Source: an uncultured Lachnospiraceae bacterium (GTDB lineage: Bacteria; Bacillota; Clostridia; Lachnospirales; Lachnospiraceae). From it: 64,000 bases of DNA. Shown here piece after piece: positions 34,447-44,083 of this stretch. The notes beneath the pieces were generated by a model. That model was not told the DNA's origin, did not search any database, and was given only the letters and a program-made list of their open reading frames with translations. The DNA is taken from NCBI GenBank assembly GCA_947164865.1, contig CAMUYA010000012.1, forward strand, positions 1 to 64,000. The letters run 5' to 3'. Made by a program: the position numbers and the translations under genes. The first letter of the stretch is position 1. Every line of letters starts with the position of its first letter.

Positions 34447-36843
34447 TTATCCAAGCACAACAACAACTTCATTCTTATCCTTAAGCTTCGAAGCCGGAAT
34501 AAGATCTCCCTCAAGCACTTCCCCGTTAAGCGTAAGGGACTTGACTCCGCTTGCCACATGATCGGGATTCTCAACCTTGATCGAAATATGACTTCCGCGG
34601 AAATTCTTTTCCATCTTCATGCCGTCCCAGGTGTGAGGGATCGAAGGAGATACTCTGAGTCCTTCGGGGGTAGGTCTCATACCGCAGATACCCTCGACAC
34701 ATCCTACCATAACGGTAGAGCCGGTTCCTGTGAGCCAGTGAACATGAGCGCGGCCCGCAAAAGGCGAGCGTGTTGACTCTACGAACTGTCCGTGAACATA
34801 AGGCTCTATGCAACGGATCTCAGCCTTGTCGTTCATGGAAGCGGGTGAGCTCTCAAGGAAATACTCGAATGCTCTGTCACCGTCTCCCATAAGAGCCTCG
34901 GCCAGGATCAGCCATCCCTGCGACTGCGAGAAGATACCGCCGTTCTCCTTGGTATCCGGATTGAAGATGTGCATCAGAGCGCCGTCGAAATAATGATCGA
35001 TGTAAGGAGGCTCGAGAAGCTTTACACCGTAAGGAGTGTTAAGGATCTCATGTACGCTGTCCATGGACTTCTTGGCCTGCTCATCGGATGCAAACTCCGA
35101 AATAACTGCCCAGCTCTGAGGATTGAGCCACATATTTGCCTCGGGATCCTTCTTGGCACCAACGATCACGCCGTTGTCACGGATACCGCGGATAAATCTG
35201 TCCTCATCCCAGCACTCTTCAAGAGACTTTCCGAGCTTAGCCTTGATATCTTCAAGATACTTGATGTACTCGGTATCGTTACGGTCTCCTGCGATCTCAA
35301 GCATCATGTTAAGTGCATAATAGAGCTGGAATGCAACAAATGTTGATTCGCCCTTCGCTCCGAGCCTTAAGCAGTCGTTCCAGTCTGCGTGGAGGCCTGC
35401 GGGCATGTTGTGATCTCCCATATGATTCATGGAGAAATCGATTGCCTTCTTGAGGTGATCATATACTGTGTCCTCGCCGCCGTTGGCATAGAGGATCTTC
35501 TCATCGAGGAATGCGATGTTTCCGCTCTCTGCGATGTACTTATATACTGTGGGGAAGAGCCAGAGCGCATCATCCGCACGATATGAGGGATGGCCTGTCA
35601 TCTTTACCCACTCGGGATCGTCGGGTGTTCCGGAATTGCCGGGAACAAAGTCAAATACTACGAGAGGAAGTCCCGCGCCGTTATTGACCTGTGCAGAGAT
35701 CATGAAGCGGATCTTCTCAAGCGCCATCTCGGGATCGAGGTGGATGATACCCTGAATATCCTGAACCGTATCACGATAGCCGTATCCGTTTCTCTCTCCG
35801 CAGTATATAAGAGAAGCTGCTCTGGACCATGTGAATGTGATGAAGCACTGATAAGCGTTCCATACATTTATCATGTTGTTGAACTCATCCGAAGGAGTCT
35901 CAACCGCGAAGTTGTCGAGCTTAGCATGCCAGTATGCCTTGAGCTCTTCAACTTCCTTTGCAACGACTGCACTGTCCTCGTACTTCTTAACAAGTACTTC
36001 CGCCTCGGCATTATTCTTCTGTCCGAAAAGATAAGTGAATACCTTTGTCTCACCGGGAGCAAGCTCTATGTCGGACTGAAGAGCACCGCAGCAGTTTGCA
36101 TTGTAGTTGAGAGTTCCGTCACATTTTCCGGACTCAACGGCAATAGGATTTGCATAAGTTCTGTAAGCACCGATAAAGCTGTCGAGATTTCCGTTGTATG
36201 CGTCAACCTTCTGTCCCGCAAGGCCGAAGAAACGCTCCATGTGGTTTGAACCGGTCTCATCGCGCCCGGAATTCTCATTTATATGCTCTACGATCTTGTT
36301 GCCTTCAAAGGATGTGCGGGTAATAAAGAGTGTGTACTGAAGGTTAACCTGATCCTGGTTGTAGTTGCTCTCGTTGGTGAACTCGATGAATCCGTATACG
36401 GAAAGCTTGCGGGGTTTATCGGAAGTATTTGTGATCTTTGCACTCCATACTTCGTAGGTGGCATCCTTGGGTACGTAATATGTGGTCTCTGAATTAATGC
36501 CTGCGTAATCCGTTGTGATCACGGTGTATGCTGTGCCGTGACGGCAGACATTCTTGTACTGATCGAGAGGCTTGCCCACAGGCTGCCATGTAGCAGACCA
36601 GTAATCCTTGGTCTCATTGTCCCTGATATAGATAAAACGTCCGGGAAGTGACATCTTTGAATTGAAACGGAATCTGGATATACGTCCGTTGGCTCCGCTC
36701 TGAACAAAGCTGTACCCCTCAGCATTGTTTGAAATGATCGCACCGTATGCGGGTGATCCAAGGTAATTACACCAAGGTGCCGGCGTGTCGGGACGTGTGA
36801 TCACGTACTCCTTTGCGGCAAGGTCGAAATGTCCGTACTGCAT
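34447..36843 (-). CDS. GH94 disaccharide phosphorylase (cellobiose/chitobiose type)
   Basis: 798-residue inverting phosphorylase that cleaves a beta-linked disaccharide with phosphate to sugar 1-phosphate plus sugar. GH94 layout: N-terminal beta-sandwich (YGHFDLAAKEYVITRPDTP, NYLGSPAYG), helical linker, (alpha/alpha)6 barrel and C-terminal jelly roll. The acid residue lies in GLHADWNDCLRLG (about 485). Other motifs: GYGYRDTVQDIQG, GYSFVQSG and HVHWLTGTGSTVMVG. Its length and motifs such as YANGGEDTVYDHLKKA and the ending VVVVLG agree better, by my recollection, with N,N'-diacetylchitobiose phosphorylases than with cellobiose phosphorylase; substrate remains open. ATG at 36843 has AGGAGG upstream. 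Energy-saving sugar uptake fits a fibre-degrading anaerobe. Confidence 0.9.
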   Translation of the reverse strand: MQYGHFDLAAKEYVITRPDTPAPWCNYLGSPAYGAIISNNAEGYSFVQSGANGRISRFRFNSKMSLPGRFIYIRDNETKDYWSATWQPVGKPLDQYKNVCRHGTAYTVITTDYAGINSETTYYVPKDATYEVWSAKITNTSDKPRKLSVYGFIEFTNESNYNQDQVNLQYTLFITRTSFEGNKIVEHINENSGRDETGSNHMERFFGLAGQKVDAYNGNLDSFIGAYRTYANPIAVESGKCDGTLNYNANCCGALQSDIELAPGETKVFTYLFGQKNNAEAEVLVKKYEDSAVVAKEVEELKAYWHAKLDNFAVETPSDEFNNMINVWNAYQCFITFTWSRAASLIYCGERNGYGYRDTVQDIQGIIHLDPEMALEKIRFMISAQVNNGAGLPLVVFDFVPGNSGTPDDPEWVKMTGHPSYRADDALWLFPTVYKYIAESGNIAFLDEKILYANGGEDTVYDHLKKAIDFSMNHMGDHNMPAGLHADWNDCLRLGAKGESTFVAFQLYYALNMMLEIAGDRNDTEYIKYLEDIKAKLGKSLEECWDEDRFIRGIRDNGVIVGAKKDPEANMWLNPQSWAVISEFASDEQAKKSMDSVHEILNTPYGVKLLEPPYIDHYFDGALMHIFNPDTKENGGIFSQSQGWLILAEALMGDGDRAFEYFLESSPASMNDKAEIRCIEPYVHGQFVESTRSPFAGRAHVHWLTGTGSTVMVGCVEGICGMRPTPEGLRVSPSIPHTWDGMKMEKNFRGSHISIKVENPDHVASGVKSLTLNGEVLEGDLIPASKLKDKNEVVVVLG

Positions 36844-36926
36844 TAAAAAATCCTCCTCTGGTATGTTCTGTATAGTTTTTTTATGAACAGTAATTCGGGT
36901 ACGCAATTTAGAGCGCGTACACAATT

Positions 36927-36955
36927 ATTTTATAATCTAACCGGATTATTTACAA
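36927..36955 (-). promoter_or_regulatory. Promoter of the GH94 gene
   Basis: -35 TTGTAA (36955-36950), 17-bp spacer, -10 TAAAAT (36932-36927). The transcribed leader of about 75 nt includes GTACGCGCTC followed by GCGTAC, a short inverted repeat that might be an operator. Confidence 0.75.
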
Positions 36956-37027
36956 GGGGGATAGAGGCATATTTTTTTAAAACGAGACGCTGTTTTTTAT
37001 CTGTTCCGCGCACTCGCATTACGCCAC

Positions 37028-37056
37028 TTGCAAATACCCTGTTTATATGATATTTT
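37028..37056 (+). promoter_or_regulatory. Probable promoter of the DUF362 gene
   Basis: -35 TTGCAA (37028-37033), 17-bp spacer, -10 TATTTT (37051-37056), 75 nt upstream of the start. Moderate match only. Confidence 0.45.
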
Positions 37057-37132
37057 CCAATCATAAATCAAAACTTGTTTCATAAAAAACTGTCCTGTCT
37101 CAGGATCAAAAGGAAGAATCAATAACACGATC

Positions 37133-38278
37133 ATGCAAAACTCTAAGCCAGTATTTACCGAATGTGAAAATTATGATGAAAAGACGGTCGCCGCGGCGCT
37201 AAAAAGGATCCTCTCGGACTCCGGTCTTATGGATTTTGTGAAGCCCGGGATGAAGATCGGCATAAAACTGAATCTCTGTGCTGCCAGAAAGCCTGAAGCC
37301 GCAGCCACCACCCACCCCGTTCCCGTGGCGGAGCTTACGAAAATTTTAAAGGGGCTCGGTGCCGAGGTAGTGATAGGGGACAGCCCCGGAGAGCCTTTTA
37401 CCAGGCCGGTACTCTCCCGCATCTACAACGTATGTGGTCTGAAAATATGTGAGGATGCAGGCGCTGAGCTTAACTACAATACCGATTTTACCAACACGGA
37501 TGCGGGCGGAGTGATCCTTCACGAATTTGCCTACTGCAGCTGGCTCACAAAATGCGATGCGATTATCAATTTCTGCAAATTAAAATCCCACGGGCTCATG
37601 GGAATGACTGCTGCCGTCAAAAACCTCTACGGTGTGATCCCGGGTACCATCAAAAGTGAGTACCATTTCCTTCACCGCGATCCGGGTGATTTTTCAAATA
37701 TGCTCGTGGATATAGATGAATTTGTACGCCCCGTGCTCCACATAGTTGATGCCGTGGATGTCATGGAGGGGAACGGGCCCACTCAGGGGCAGCCCAGGCA
37801 CCTCGGACTTATGATGGCAGGTAAAAATCCGTATGAGATAGACAGACTCTGTGCATATATCCTCGGAGTGAGTGAAAATGAGATACCTTACCTCGGATGC
37901 GCCAAAAAGAGAGGACTTCTTGCAGAAAAGCCGGACACTGCCTATCTCGAAAGAGCAAGGAAATACGTCTTCAGCGATTTTACCAGGTCCGGAGCCACAT
38001 CCAGCTGGTTTCTCTATGATCCCACAGATCCGCCTATCAAGGCTCTGCTCAAAAAAGCCCTTTATGTGGTCCTTCGATCCAAGCCCGTAGTCACCGAGGG
38101 CTGTACGGCATGCGGGCACTGCATTAAAGGATGTCCCGCAAATGCGATCATAATAAAAAAAGGGCGCGCGCACATCAAACGGAGCAAGTGCGTGCGGTGT
38201 TTTTGTTGTCAGGAATTTTGTCCCACCGGAGCCATGAAAGTAAAACGCTCCGCCATCGCAAGGATGGTGGAGCATTGA
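37133..38278 (+). CDS. DUF362 protein with 2[4Fe-4S] ferredoxin domain
   Basis: 381 residues. The first 300 form a DUF362 domain (GMKIGIKLNLCAARKPEAAAT, EVVIGDSPGEPF, INFCKLKSHGLMGMTAAVKN). The C-terminus carries two ferredoxin motifs, CTACGHCIKGCP and CVRCFCCQEFCP, so two [4Fe-4S] clusters are expected. The family is common in anaerobes and its reaction is unknown. It lies on the plus strand, convergent with the membrane glycosyltransferase-like gene, with an inverted repeat CTCCGCCATC-GCAA-GGATGGTGGAG inside its last codons that may end transcription. Confidence 0.85.
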   Translation: MQNSKPVFTECENYDEKTVAAALKRILSDSGLMDFVKPGMKIGIKLNLCAARKPEAAATTHPVPVAELTKILKGLGAEVVIGDSPGEPFTRPVLSRIYNVCGLKICEDAGAELNYNTDFTNTDAGGVILHEFAYCSWLTKCDAIINFCKLKSHGLMGMTAAVKNLYGVIPGTIKSEYHFLHRDPGDFSNMLVDIDEFVRPVLHIVDAVDVMEGNGPTQGQPRHLGLMMAGKNPYEIDRLCAYILGVSENEIPYLGCAKKRGLLAEKPDTAYLERARKYVFSDFTRSGATSSWFLYDPTDPPIKALLKKALYVVLRSKPVVTEGCTACGHCIKGCPANAIIIKKGRAHIKRSKCVRCFCCQEFCPTGAMKVKRSAIARMVEH

Positions 38279-38312
38279 CAGACTCACGGCCTTAAGAAAA
38301 TAGGTCACTCGT

Positions 38313-39911
38313 TTATTCAACATTTTTCCTGTTATAAACAACTGTTTTGGCATCCTCGCCTATCACCTTATAATTACTGCCTCTGCACAGCTCATCCACC
38401 CGGCCGCCTTTAGGAGCCATAATGTAGCGGCACTTTATTGAGTCAAAGTTATCGTAGGCATAAGTCCCTTGGACTCCGCTAATGCCAAATCCCTTCGGCA
38501 GATAATAAAGAATCCGCCAATCGCTGGCAAAGCCGTCCGTATCATTTACGTCGTTTATAACCCACATAACCGTGTTGTCAAATGATGGGGCATCCTTTTT
38601 ATTCAGTTCCATGGAACTGAAGCTTTCTGTCCAAAAAGCCTCCTTATTAACTGCTTCATCAGTCTTAAAGGGAACAGCCGACTCGTAATCGGCTATAGGC
38701 CTTATAAATACAGCAAGGATTAAAAGAGCGGAAATGATCACTTTGGAATAATCCCTTTCCAGATAAGCACTGAGCACTACAAACGAAGCCAGAATAAAAA
38801 TCTGCAAATGTCTGGCTCCATCTTCCAGGCTATACATCAAGAGCAGCGCAAATAGCATTAATATAAAGCTGATGGTTATGCCTGCAAGCACCGGAAGGTG
38901 CTTTAACTCTTCCTCCTTTGGACGTCCGTCCCTTTTATTCCTTATGACATTGACCAATCCGGTTACCAGCTGCCAAATAAGGATAACTGTCAATCCGGAA
39001 AAAACTATAAAATAAGATCCCTGAGCCCTCCCTTCCGAGAAGAACACCCTGATCCAGTAAATATATTCCTTCGTCGCATTTCCCAGCAAAGAAAGGATTC
39101 CCTTTATCCCATATACCAATCCCCCGTTTTGGAAAGCCCGGAGCCATTCAATGGAGAATACCGGTTCCAGATAGGGAGAAAGCAGATAATGATTGATCAG
39201 GTAGTACCCGACTGATGTGACCGCCACTATCACAGCCGATACTATAGCCCCTACAGCTTTTCTTTTTTTGATCAAAAAGAATACCGGAAGGCCCATAAAA
39301 AGCACCATATACGGCCTCATAAGCATAGCGTAAGAAGCCAAGGCAAAAATAAAAATGAGCTTTACCGATTTTTCCTTCCTCTGATAGCTTATACCCAATG
39401 CCGTTATTAAGATTGCCATGCAGTGACATATTGTCTCCGGGACAAGCGACATTGCATACCTGGTAATAGGCCTGAATAATATAAACAGGACTGAAAATGC
39501 TACAAGCTGATTGACTTTGGGATTGGTAAGAATGACGTATACAGCCAGCGTCAATGAGAGAAAAACGATATTTGCTATAACCGGCGAATACACATTCCAG
39601 CCAAAGCAGAATCCCCACAATGCCCAGGGAAGATAAAGAGCGGGGCTCCATGAGGCAAATGAAAGCATTAAAGCATGCTCTTCATTATAGCCAAAAAAGC
39701 CACGAGGGAACCCGTAAGCTATCATGCCTTCTATCTGTTTATAATAATAGACCTCATCATTCCATTCTGATGCGGGAAGATAAACATTAAACAGACTTCC
39801 GCCACTTAAAAGGCAGTATAAAACACATGACAATACAGGTAATGTGGCTATTATTAGTGCTTTTATTAAAAGCGGGGTATTAACTTTCTTTATTCCGGTC
39901 AGTTTACTCAT
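38313..39911 (-). CDS. Polytopic membrane protein, GT-C glycosyltransferase-like
   Basis: About 532 residues with 11-13 hydrophobic helices in the first 430 residues and a soluble C-terminal part (about 435-532). An early extracytoplasmic loop has SEWNDEVYYYKQIEGM, an acidic pair after the first helix as in GT-C (GT39/ArnT-like) enzymes. A sugar transfer from a lipid donor to a surface polymer or protein is plausible but inferred. It lies downstream of the CotH-VTC-DUF4956 genes on the same strand, separated by degraded sequence. No strong ribosome site is seen before ATG 39911. Confidence 0.65.
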   Translation of the reverse strand: MSKLTGIKKVNTPLLIKALIIATLPVLSCVLYCLLSGGSLFNVYLPASEWNDEVYYYKQIEGMIAYGFPRGFFGYNEEHALMLSFASWSPALYLPWALWGFCFGWNVYSPVIANIVFLSLTLAVYVILTNPKVNQLVAFSVLFILFRPITRYAMSLVPETICHCMAILITALGISYQRKEKSVKLIFIFALASYAMLMRPYMVLFMGLPVFFLIKKRKAVGAIVSAVIVAVTSVGYYLINHYLLSPYLEPVFSIEWLRAFQNGGLVYGIKGILSLLGNATKEYIYWIRVFFSEGRAQGSYFIVFSGLTVILIWQLVTGLVNVIRNKRDGRPKEEELKHLPVLAGITISFILMLFALLLMYSLEDGARHLQIFILASFVVLSAYLERDYSKVIISALLILAVFIRPIADYESAVPFKTDEAVNKEAFWTESFSSMELNKKDAPSFDNTVMWVINDVNDTDGFASDWRILYYLPKGFGISGVQGTYAYDNFDSIKCRYIMAPKGGRVDELCRGSNYKVIGEDAKTVVYNRKNVE

Positions 39912-39926
39912 CACTAAGAACTTTCA

Positions 39927-40048
39927 ATGCATATAAGCAAGTGGCTTCTTGGCAAATGAAGGATACATTTCCTGCCACTCGTATGATTCGCCTTCAGCAG
40001 CCCCCTTATATCCTCCACGGAAAGCCACTCGGTATTTCTACTTGATCC
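39927..40048 (-). other. Short coding-like remnant
   Basis: Between the stop of the ricin-like frame and the next gene, one minus-strand frame reads KYRVAFRGGYKGAAEGESYE and further to MYPSFAKKPLAYMH then TGA, with amino-acid use like a real protein but no start codon and a TAG just upstream. This may be the broken tail of a gene disrupted in the same locus. I do not recognise the family. Confidence 0.35.
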
Positions 40049-40610
40049 TTACCCGCTGTATTCGGTAAACTTCCAAATCTGATTGCTTTCGCCTGAGTAG
40101 GGTGCCATGAGCAAATTCCCTGTTTCCGGATCCATAGTCAATACATGATCAAATTCATCCCTTAGTATGTATTCGTTTTCCGATATGTAATCCAACAGCC
40201 ATGATGCATCACCTCCGGCAGACACGATCAAACCGGAATTATCAGAGCAGTTATTCAGATAATATAACCCTTCCGGTAACGGTGAAAGTGCGCTCTTTCT
40301 GAATCTTTCCACATATGCCTGATAAGCACTGTTTCCGCTCTGTATGATTGATAATTCTTTTCCTGCTAAAAGTGTTATTAGTATTGCTAATACCGGGTCT
40401 GAATTTAAGAATCAAAAAGAAAAGTGCAATTACAAGAGCCAGCAAAACAATATTTATAACAGAATTATCTTTCAGATAATAGCTTTTTTCCAGGCGATCA
40501 ACTGCCACGCTACTGAGAAAACTGAAAACCAGTAAGCTTGATAGCATGATAGATGAGACTATTAATATAATATTGGATAGAACTTTTGAAAACTTCGTTG
40601 TACTATTCAT
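40049..40610 (-). pseudogene. Frameshifted membrane protein with ricin-like tail
   Basis: A single gene appears split by a one-base frameshift near 40400. The upstream frame starts at ATG 40610 (overlapping the DUF4956 stop as ATGA) and encodes two membrane helices (ending FFLILKF); the other frame then continues NSDPVLAILITLLAGKELS, AYQAYVERFRKSALSP and a ricin-type beta-trefoil piece (GLYYLNNCSDNSG, NQIWKFTEYSG*). Together about 185 residues. It is the fourth gene of the CotH-VTC-DUF4956 operon. A sequencing error cannot be ruled out, but the neighbouring cotH also carries a disabling change. Confidence 0.65.
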
Positions 40611-41275
40611 CGTGACTCTTCAACAATTGAAACCGATTTTACGCCTTCAACAGCATCCACAGCTTTCATAAGTGCATCCGGATCCTTGCATTTAACCTCT
40701 GCGACTATGCTTAAACTGGCAGATGAAAGGTTTCGGGACTGTATCCTGCAGTACGCACCTGCTTCCCCGACCACCTTTTTAATACTTTCAACATCCACTT
40801 CCTTATCGGCATGTATGGAAATGAAAAACGAGTTTTTGTTTTTTGTCTTGCGGAGTATCTTAAAGAGCACTAGTATTACTGTTATCACAATGCTTGACAG
40901 TACCACAAGTCCTATCATACCGGTTCCGGCTATGATTCCGCCGCTGATTGCCCAGAAAAGGAACGCGAGATCCAAAGGATCCTTGACTGCAGTTCTGAAT
41001 CTTACGATTGACAACGCACCGACCATACCAAGGGATACAATTACGCTACTTTGAATGGTCAGGATAATTGATGCGGTTATTACCGTTGTGATGATCAGAG
41101 ATATATTAAAATGCTCTGAATAAATGTCATCAGCCACGATCAGCCTATATACCGCATATATGTAGATTCCGACAAGTATGGCTACTACAATGGATACAAT
41201 GATCGTTTTTATTGAGGGTGTTGAATATCCCAACCCTTCTAGAAAAGAATTCTTAATTACATCTTTTATACTCAT
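40607..41275 (-). CDS. DUF4956 membrane protein
   Basis: 222 residues with four hydrophobic segments (about 24-44, 57-75, 78-95, 108-135) and a cytosolic C-terminal ferredoxin-like fold domain (about 145-222, FFISIHADKEVDVESIKKVV). The motif GALSIVRFRTAVKDPLDLAFLFWAI is the hallmark of DUF4956. In Firmicutes this family is regularly encoded with VTC-domain and CotH proteins, as here, and is suspected to work with the VTC polymerase at the membrane; the mechanism is unknown. Its stop overlaps the next gene by 4 nt. Confidence 0.88.
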   Translation of the reverse strand: MSIKDVIKNSFLEGLGYSTPSIKTIIVSIVVAILVGIYIYAVYRLIVADDIYSEHFNISLIITTVITASIILTIQSSVIVSLGMVGALSIVRFRTAVKDPLDLAFLFWAISGGIIAGTGMIGLVVLSSIVITVILVLFKILRKTKNKNSFFISIHADKEVDVESIKKVVGEAGAYCRIQSRNLSSASLSIVAEVKCKDPDALMKAVDAVEGVKSVSIVEESR

Positions 41276-41309
41276 TTCAAGTTTTCTCTACTTTCCATAT
41301 ATTTTAGAT

Positions 41310-42005
41310 TTATAAACTATACTGAAGTGTTCCCAAAAACGCATCTCTACATAGGGCATATTTTGAATATGAACACGCCCGGAGCGAATCATCTTTCAAG
41401 AGATTTTTAATCGCCTTTGGCAAAAATCCCGTGTATTTCACTTCCAATATTGCTTTCCCTTCAGGCAGTATCGGTATTCCCGACTCATACGGTTCAAAAA
41501 AGCTCTCTACCGGCATAGCGGTGATCTCCCTGTCGAAAGTAATTCTCACATTTCCGGCAGGGTACACATAGGCCGTTCTGAGATATCCGACCACTATTAC
41601 AGGCCTGTATCCGGTCACCAGTTTAGTTTCAAAATCTATCAGGGGTGCACTTTTATTGTCGCTCTTTAAAATTTCACCACACTTCAGCGCTTCGAGATCA
41701 TCCTCCGACAAAAGAGCTGAGTCTTTTTTCTTTTTTCCATGCAGTCCCTTCTTACATTCCAGGCTTATTCTGTCTCTTGATTCATTGTATATGCGGATGC
41801 GGTACTTCTTCCTGTCATCCACTCCGCTCTTGCAGGCAAGATAGCATTCCGAATCGGCAGAGTCAAAATACATACTTCGTATTCTGTATCTGCCATCTCC
41901 ATCAGCATGTACATCTTTTTCGCAAAGAAGCGATATCCTGTTTTCAAGAGGTATAAGCTGCTTCTCGGAACATAAAAACTTTAATTCCGTTCTGTACCCG
42001 CTCAT
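41310..42005 (-). CDS. VTC-domain (polyphosphate polymerase-like) protein
   Basis: 231 residues forming only the VTC triphosphate-tunnel catalytic domain. Basic tunnel residues and acidic metal-binding sites are visible: RYRIRSMYFDS, RKKYRIRIYNE, SLECKKG, VRITFDREI, ILEVKYTG and SYSKYALC. In yeast Vtc4 this domain makes polyphosphate from ATP; bacterial stand-alone versions are presumed to use a nucleotide to make polyphosphate or to modify a protein, unproven here. Its ATG overlaps the ancestral cotH stop (ATGA) at 42002-42005, which shows tight coupling with cotH. Confidence 0.88.
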   Translation of the reverse strand: MSGYRTELKFLCSEKQLIPLENRISLLCEKDVHADGDGRYRIRSMYFDSADSECYLACKSGVDDRKKYRIRIYNESRDRISLECKKGLHGKKKKDSALLSEDDLEALKCGEILKSDNKSAPLIDFETKLVTGYRPVIVVGYLRTAYVYPAGNVRITFDREITAMPVESFFEPYESGIPILPEGKAILEVKYTGFLPKAIKNLLKDDSLRACSYSKYALCRDAFLGTLQYSL

Positions 42006-43978
42006 TTACTTTCTCCATCTTTTTGAGCTTTTTCCACGGCTGTTACCAAAGCCTTTAACGCATCCAGGTCAACTTCGGAAAGATCCACTCCAGAAATAGT
42101 CTCTATGTTCTTTGAAAACAGATCTGCATCCAGCCATTCGGAATAAAAAGTTACATCTTAAAGAATCGGCATTCCTTCGACAAGTAGCCAGTCTCTGTCA
42201 CCAAATCTCCACCCGGCAAAAACACCTCCATATGATACAACGTGAGGGATTCTCGTGATAGGTTCTCCATGTTTGATCTTATAACTTTCACAGATGTTGC
42301 CGGCGGAATCCAAAAATACTACCTCGTGGTATTCAACATTTTGGATCCAGACCTCGTCCAGGAAGTCTTTCCTGTTTGTGAGGAACCAGTAAATGTACTC
42401 CCAGTTAGCTTCTTCGGATGCATACCTCCCCTTTGCGCCCGGCCATCTTATGCTCTCAAGTGCCAAGGATGCCTTGATTGTATCAGAAACACTCCTGATT
42501 TTGGCATGAGCATGATCATCAACATAAACCGCAGCTGTTTCCGTAAAATATGATTCCATTTTTTCGTTTATATCTGCCCTGTTAAGCAGATATTCCGAAT
42601 ATACCAAGCCCTCTCCGGTTGTTGAATTGGGATAATCCAGATAAATATTATCATTTACCCATGTCTCTTCTCCGAGTGCAAGATCGAAATCCCACACAGG
42701 TCCGGCGAAAATGTGTTTATCTGTATTATCGGAAAACTTATAAAGAAAAATGCTTCTGTTAGAAACAGTCTTATCAGGGTCTGAAAACAATTCATCTATT
42801 ACGAATGTCTCTGCCCACGATTCTATGTCTATATATTCCGAATAATGCTTTCCGGTGTCAGGGTTAACTCCATCCTCCGACGTAAAAGCCCTCTCTGCCT
42901 CATTCATGTAATCACGGATATATCTGACTTCCTCGATAGTTGCATTATCCGGATAAACCACCTCACAGAACACTCCCGACTCGGTTGTAAAGGAACACGG
43001 TACATCTGTCGGATCTTCGATTTCTATTATATAACCGCCGGTAATATCCGAGGGGCTGTTCAGTCCCGAATACCCTCTTATCTCTCCCTCCGAAGATGGA
43101 ATCGCCAAACTCAGGGACCCTTTCGAATTGACCGCTTTATTCTCGGCCTTAAGGTCATCTGCTCCACTCATTCCGACTATCTCTTCTATGTTTTGGCAGA
43201 CAAGATAGTTTCCCAGATACTCTCCGTTAATGTACAGATCGACATATTCACTATCGGGAGCAAGTACCACCGAATTATCTCTCACATAGTCATATGCAAG
43301 CTTGTTCTTTATCTTTGAATCATCATAGTGGTTTGCGATCAGCACCAGTTTTTCGTTTTTACCTTCACCAAAAAATGATACTTTCTTCGCAAACTTTATG
43401 GTATAACTCTTCTTATCACAGTACAGGAAGGAAGAAACTCCTCTGCATTTAATATAATCAAGATCTCCGTTATACTTTGTCTTTCCATCGAAGCCCACGA
43501 CCAATGCCGAAGCCGGCTCCTTAACATTCTTATCAGCGTGGATGCTGTCAGTGCTGCCCGATTCGGTGTTAATAAACATAGCCCCGATATTTGCGGAGCA
43601 GAGAAAAGATACTTCCTCAGATGTGCCATTTTCAAAAGATATTGAATGCTTTTCGGAAAAAAGGTCCCTTCTAAGAGAAATATCCATTCCGGGTTTAATG
43701 GTTTCACCGTCTAGTTTAATCCCTGATTTAGGAAGATTAAGAAACTTAAGGCTTTGATCGGCGCTCCCGGTGGGTATGAAGAAATAATACTCACCATCTT
43801 CGTTTTCCCATATGCGAATTTCGGCTGTATTTCCGCTGTATTCTACACCCAACAATAACTCACTTACCGATGAGGCGGGCTCGTACTCACGCCCATATGA
43901 AAATACAGCAATACAGGCAAGTAGGCATAAGATTAAAATCGCAATTACTGAAATTATAACTACTTTCTTCTTTGGCAT
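42002..43978 (-). pseudogene. cotH: CotH-type kinase gene interrupted by a late stop
   Basis: Membrane-anchored CotH kinase: N-terminal helix (about 5-27), CotH kinase domain about 130-510 with IKCRGVSSFLYCDKKSYTIKF-like lysine region, YINGEYLGNYLVCQNIEEIV, and the catalytic acidic motif GPVWDFDLALGEETW. The tail at about 555-606 is an InlB B-repeat-like strand set (GEPITRIPHVVSYGGVFAGW). The frame meets TAA at 42160-42158, after GMPIL, but the same frame stays open for 51 more codons (DVTFYSEW, which completes the repeat motif) and ends at a TGA overlapping the VTC start. One change from AAA to TAA explains this. The kinase core is intact, so the 606-residue product (42158-43978) may still work. 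Confidence 0.8.
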
Positions 43979-44083
43979 TTCACTTTCTATTTCTCAGTTT
44001 CATTTCTTTGGCCAACTTACTGATCATTATTTAATGATTATTCGTACAAATCCAAAATGTCAGATAACGATATTCACATACAC

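Noticed and set aside
37694..38353. 219-codon minus-strand ORF opposite the DUF362 gene
   Set aside because: The plus-strand frame encodes intact ferredoxin and DUF362 motifs; the antisense frame has none.
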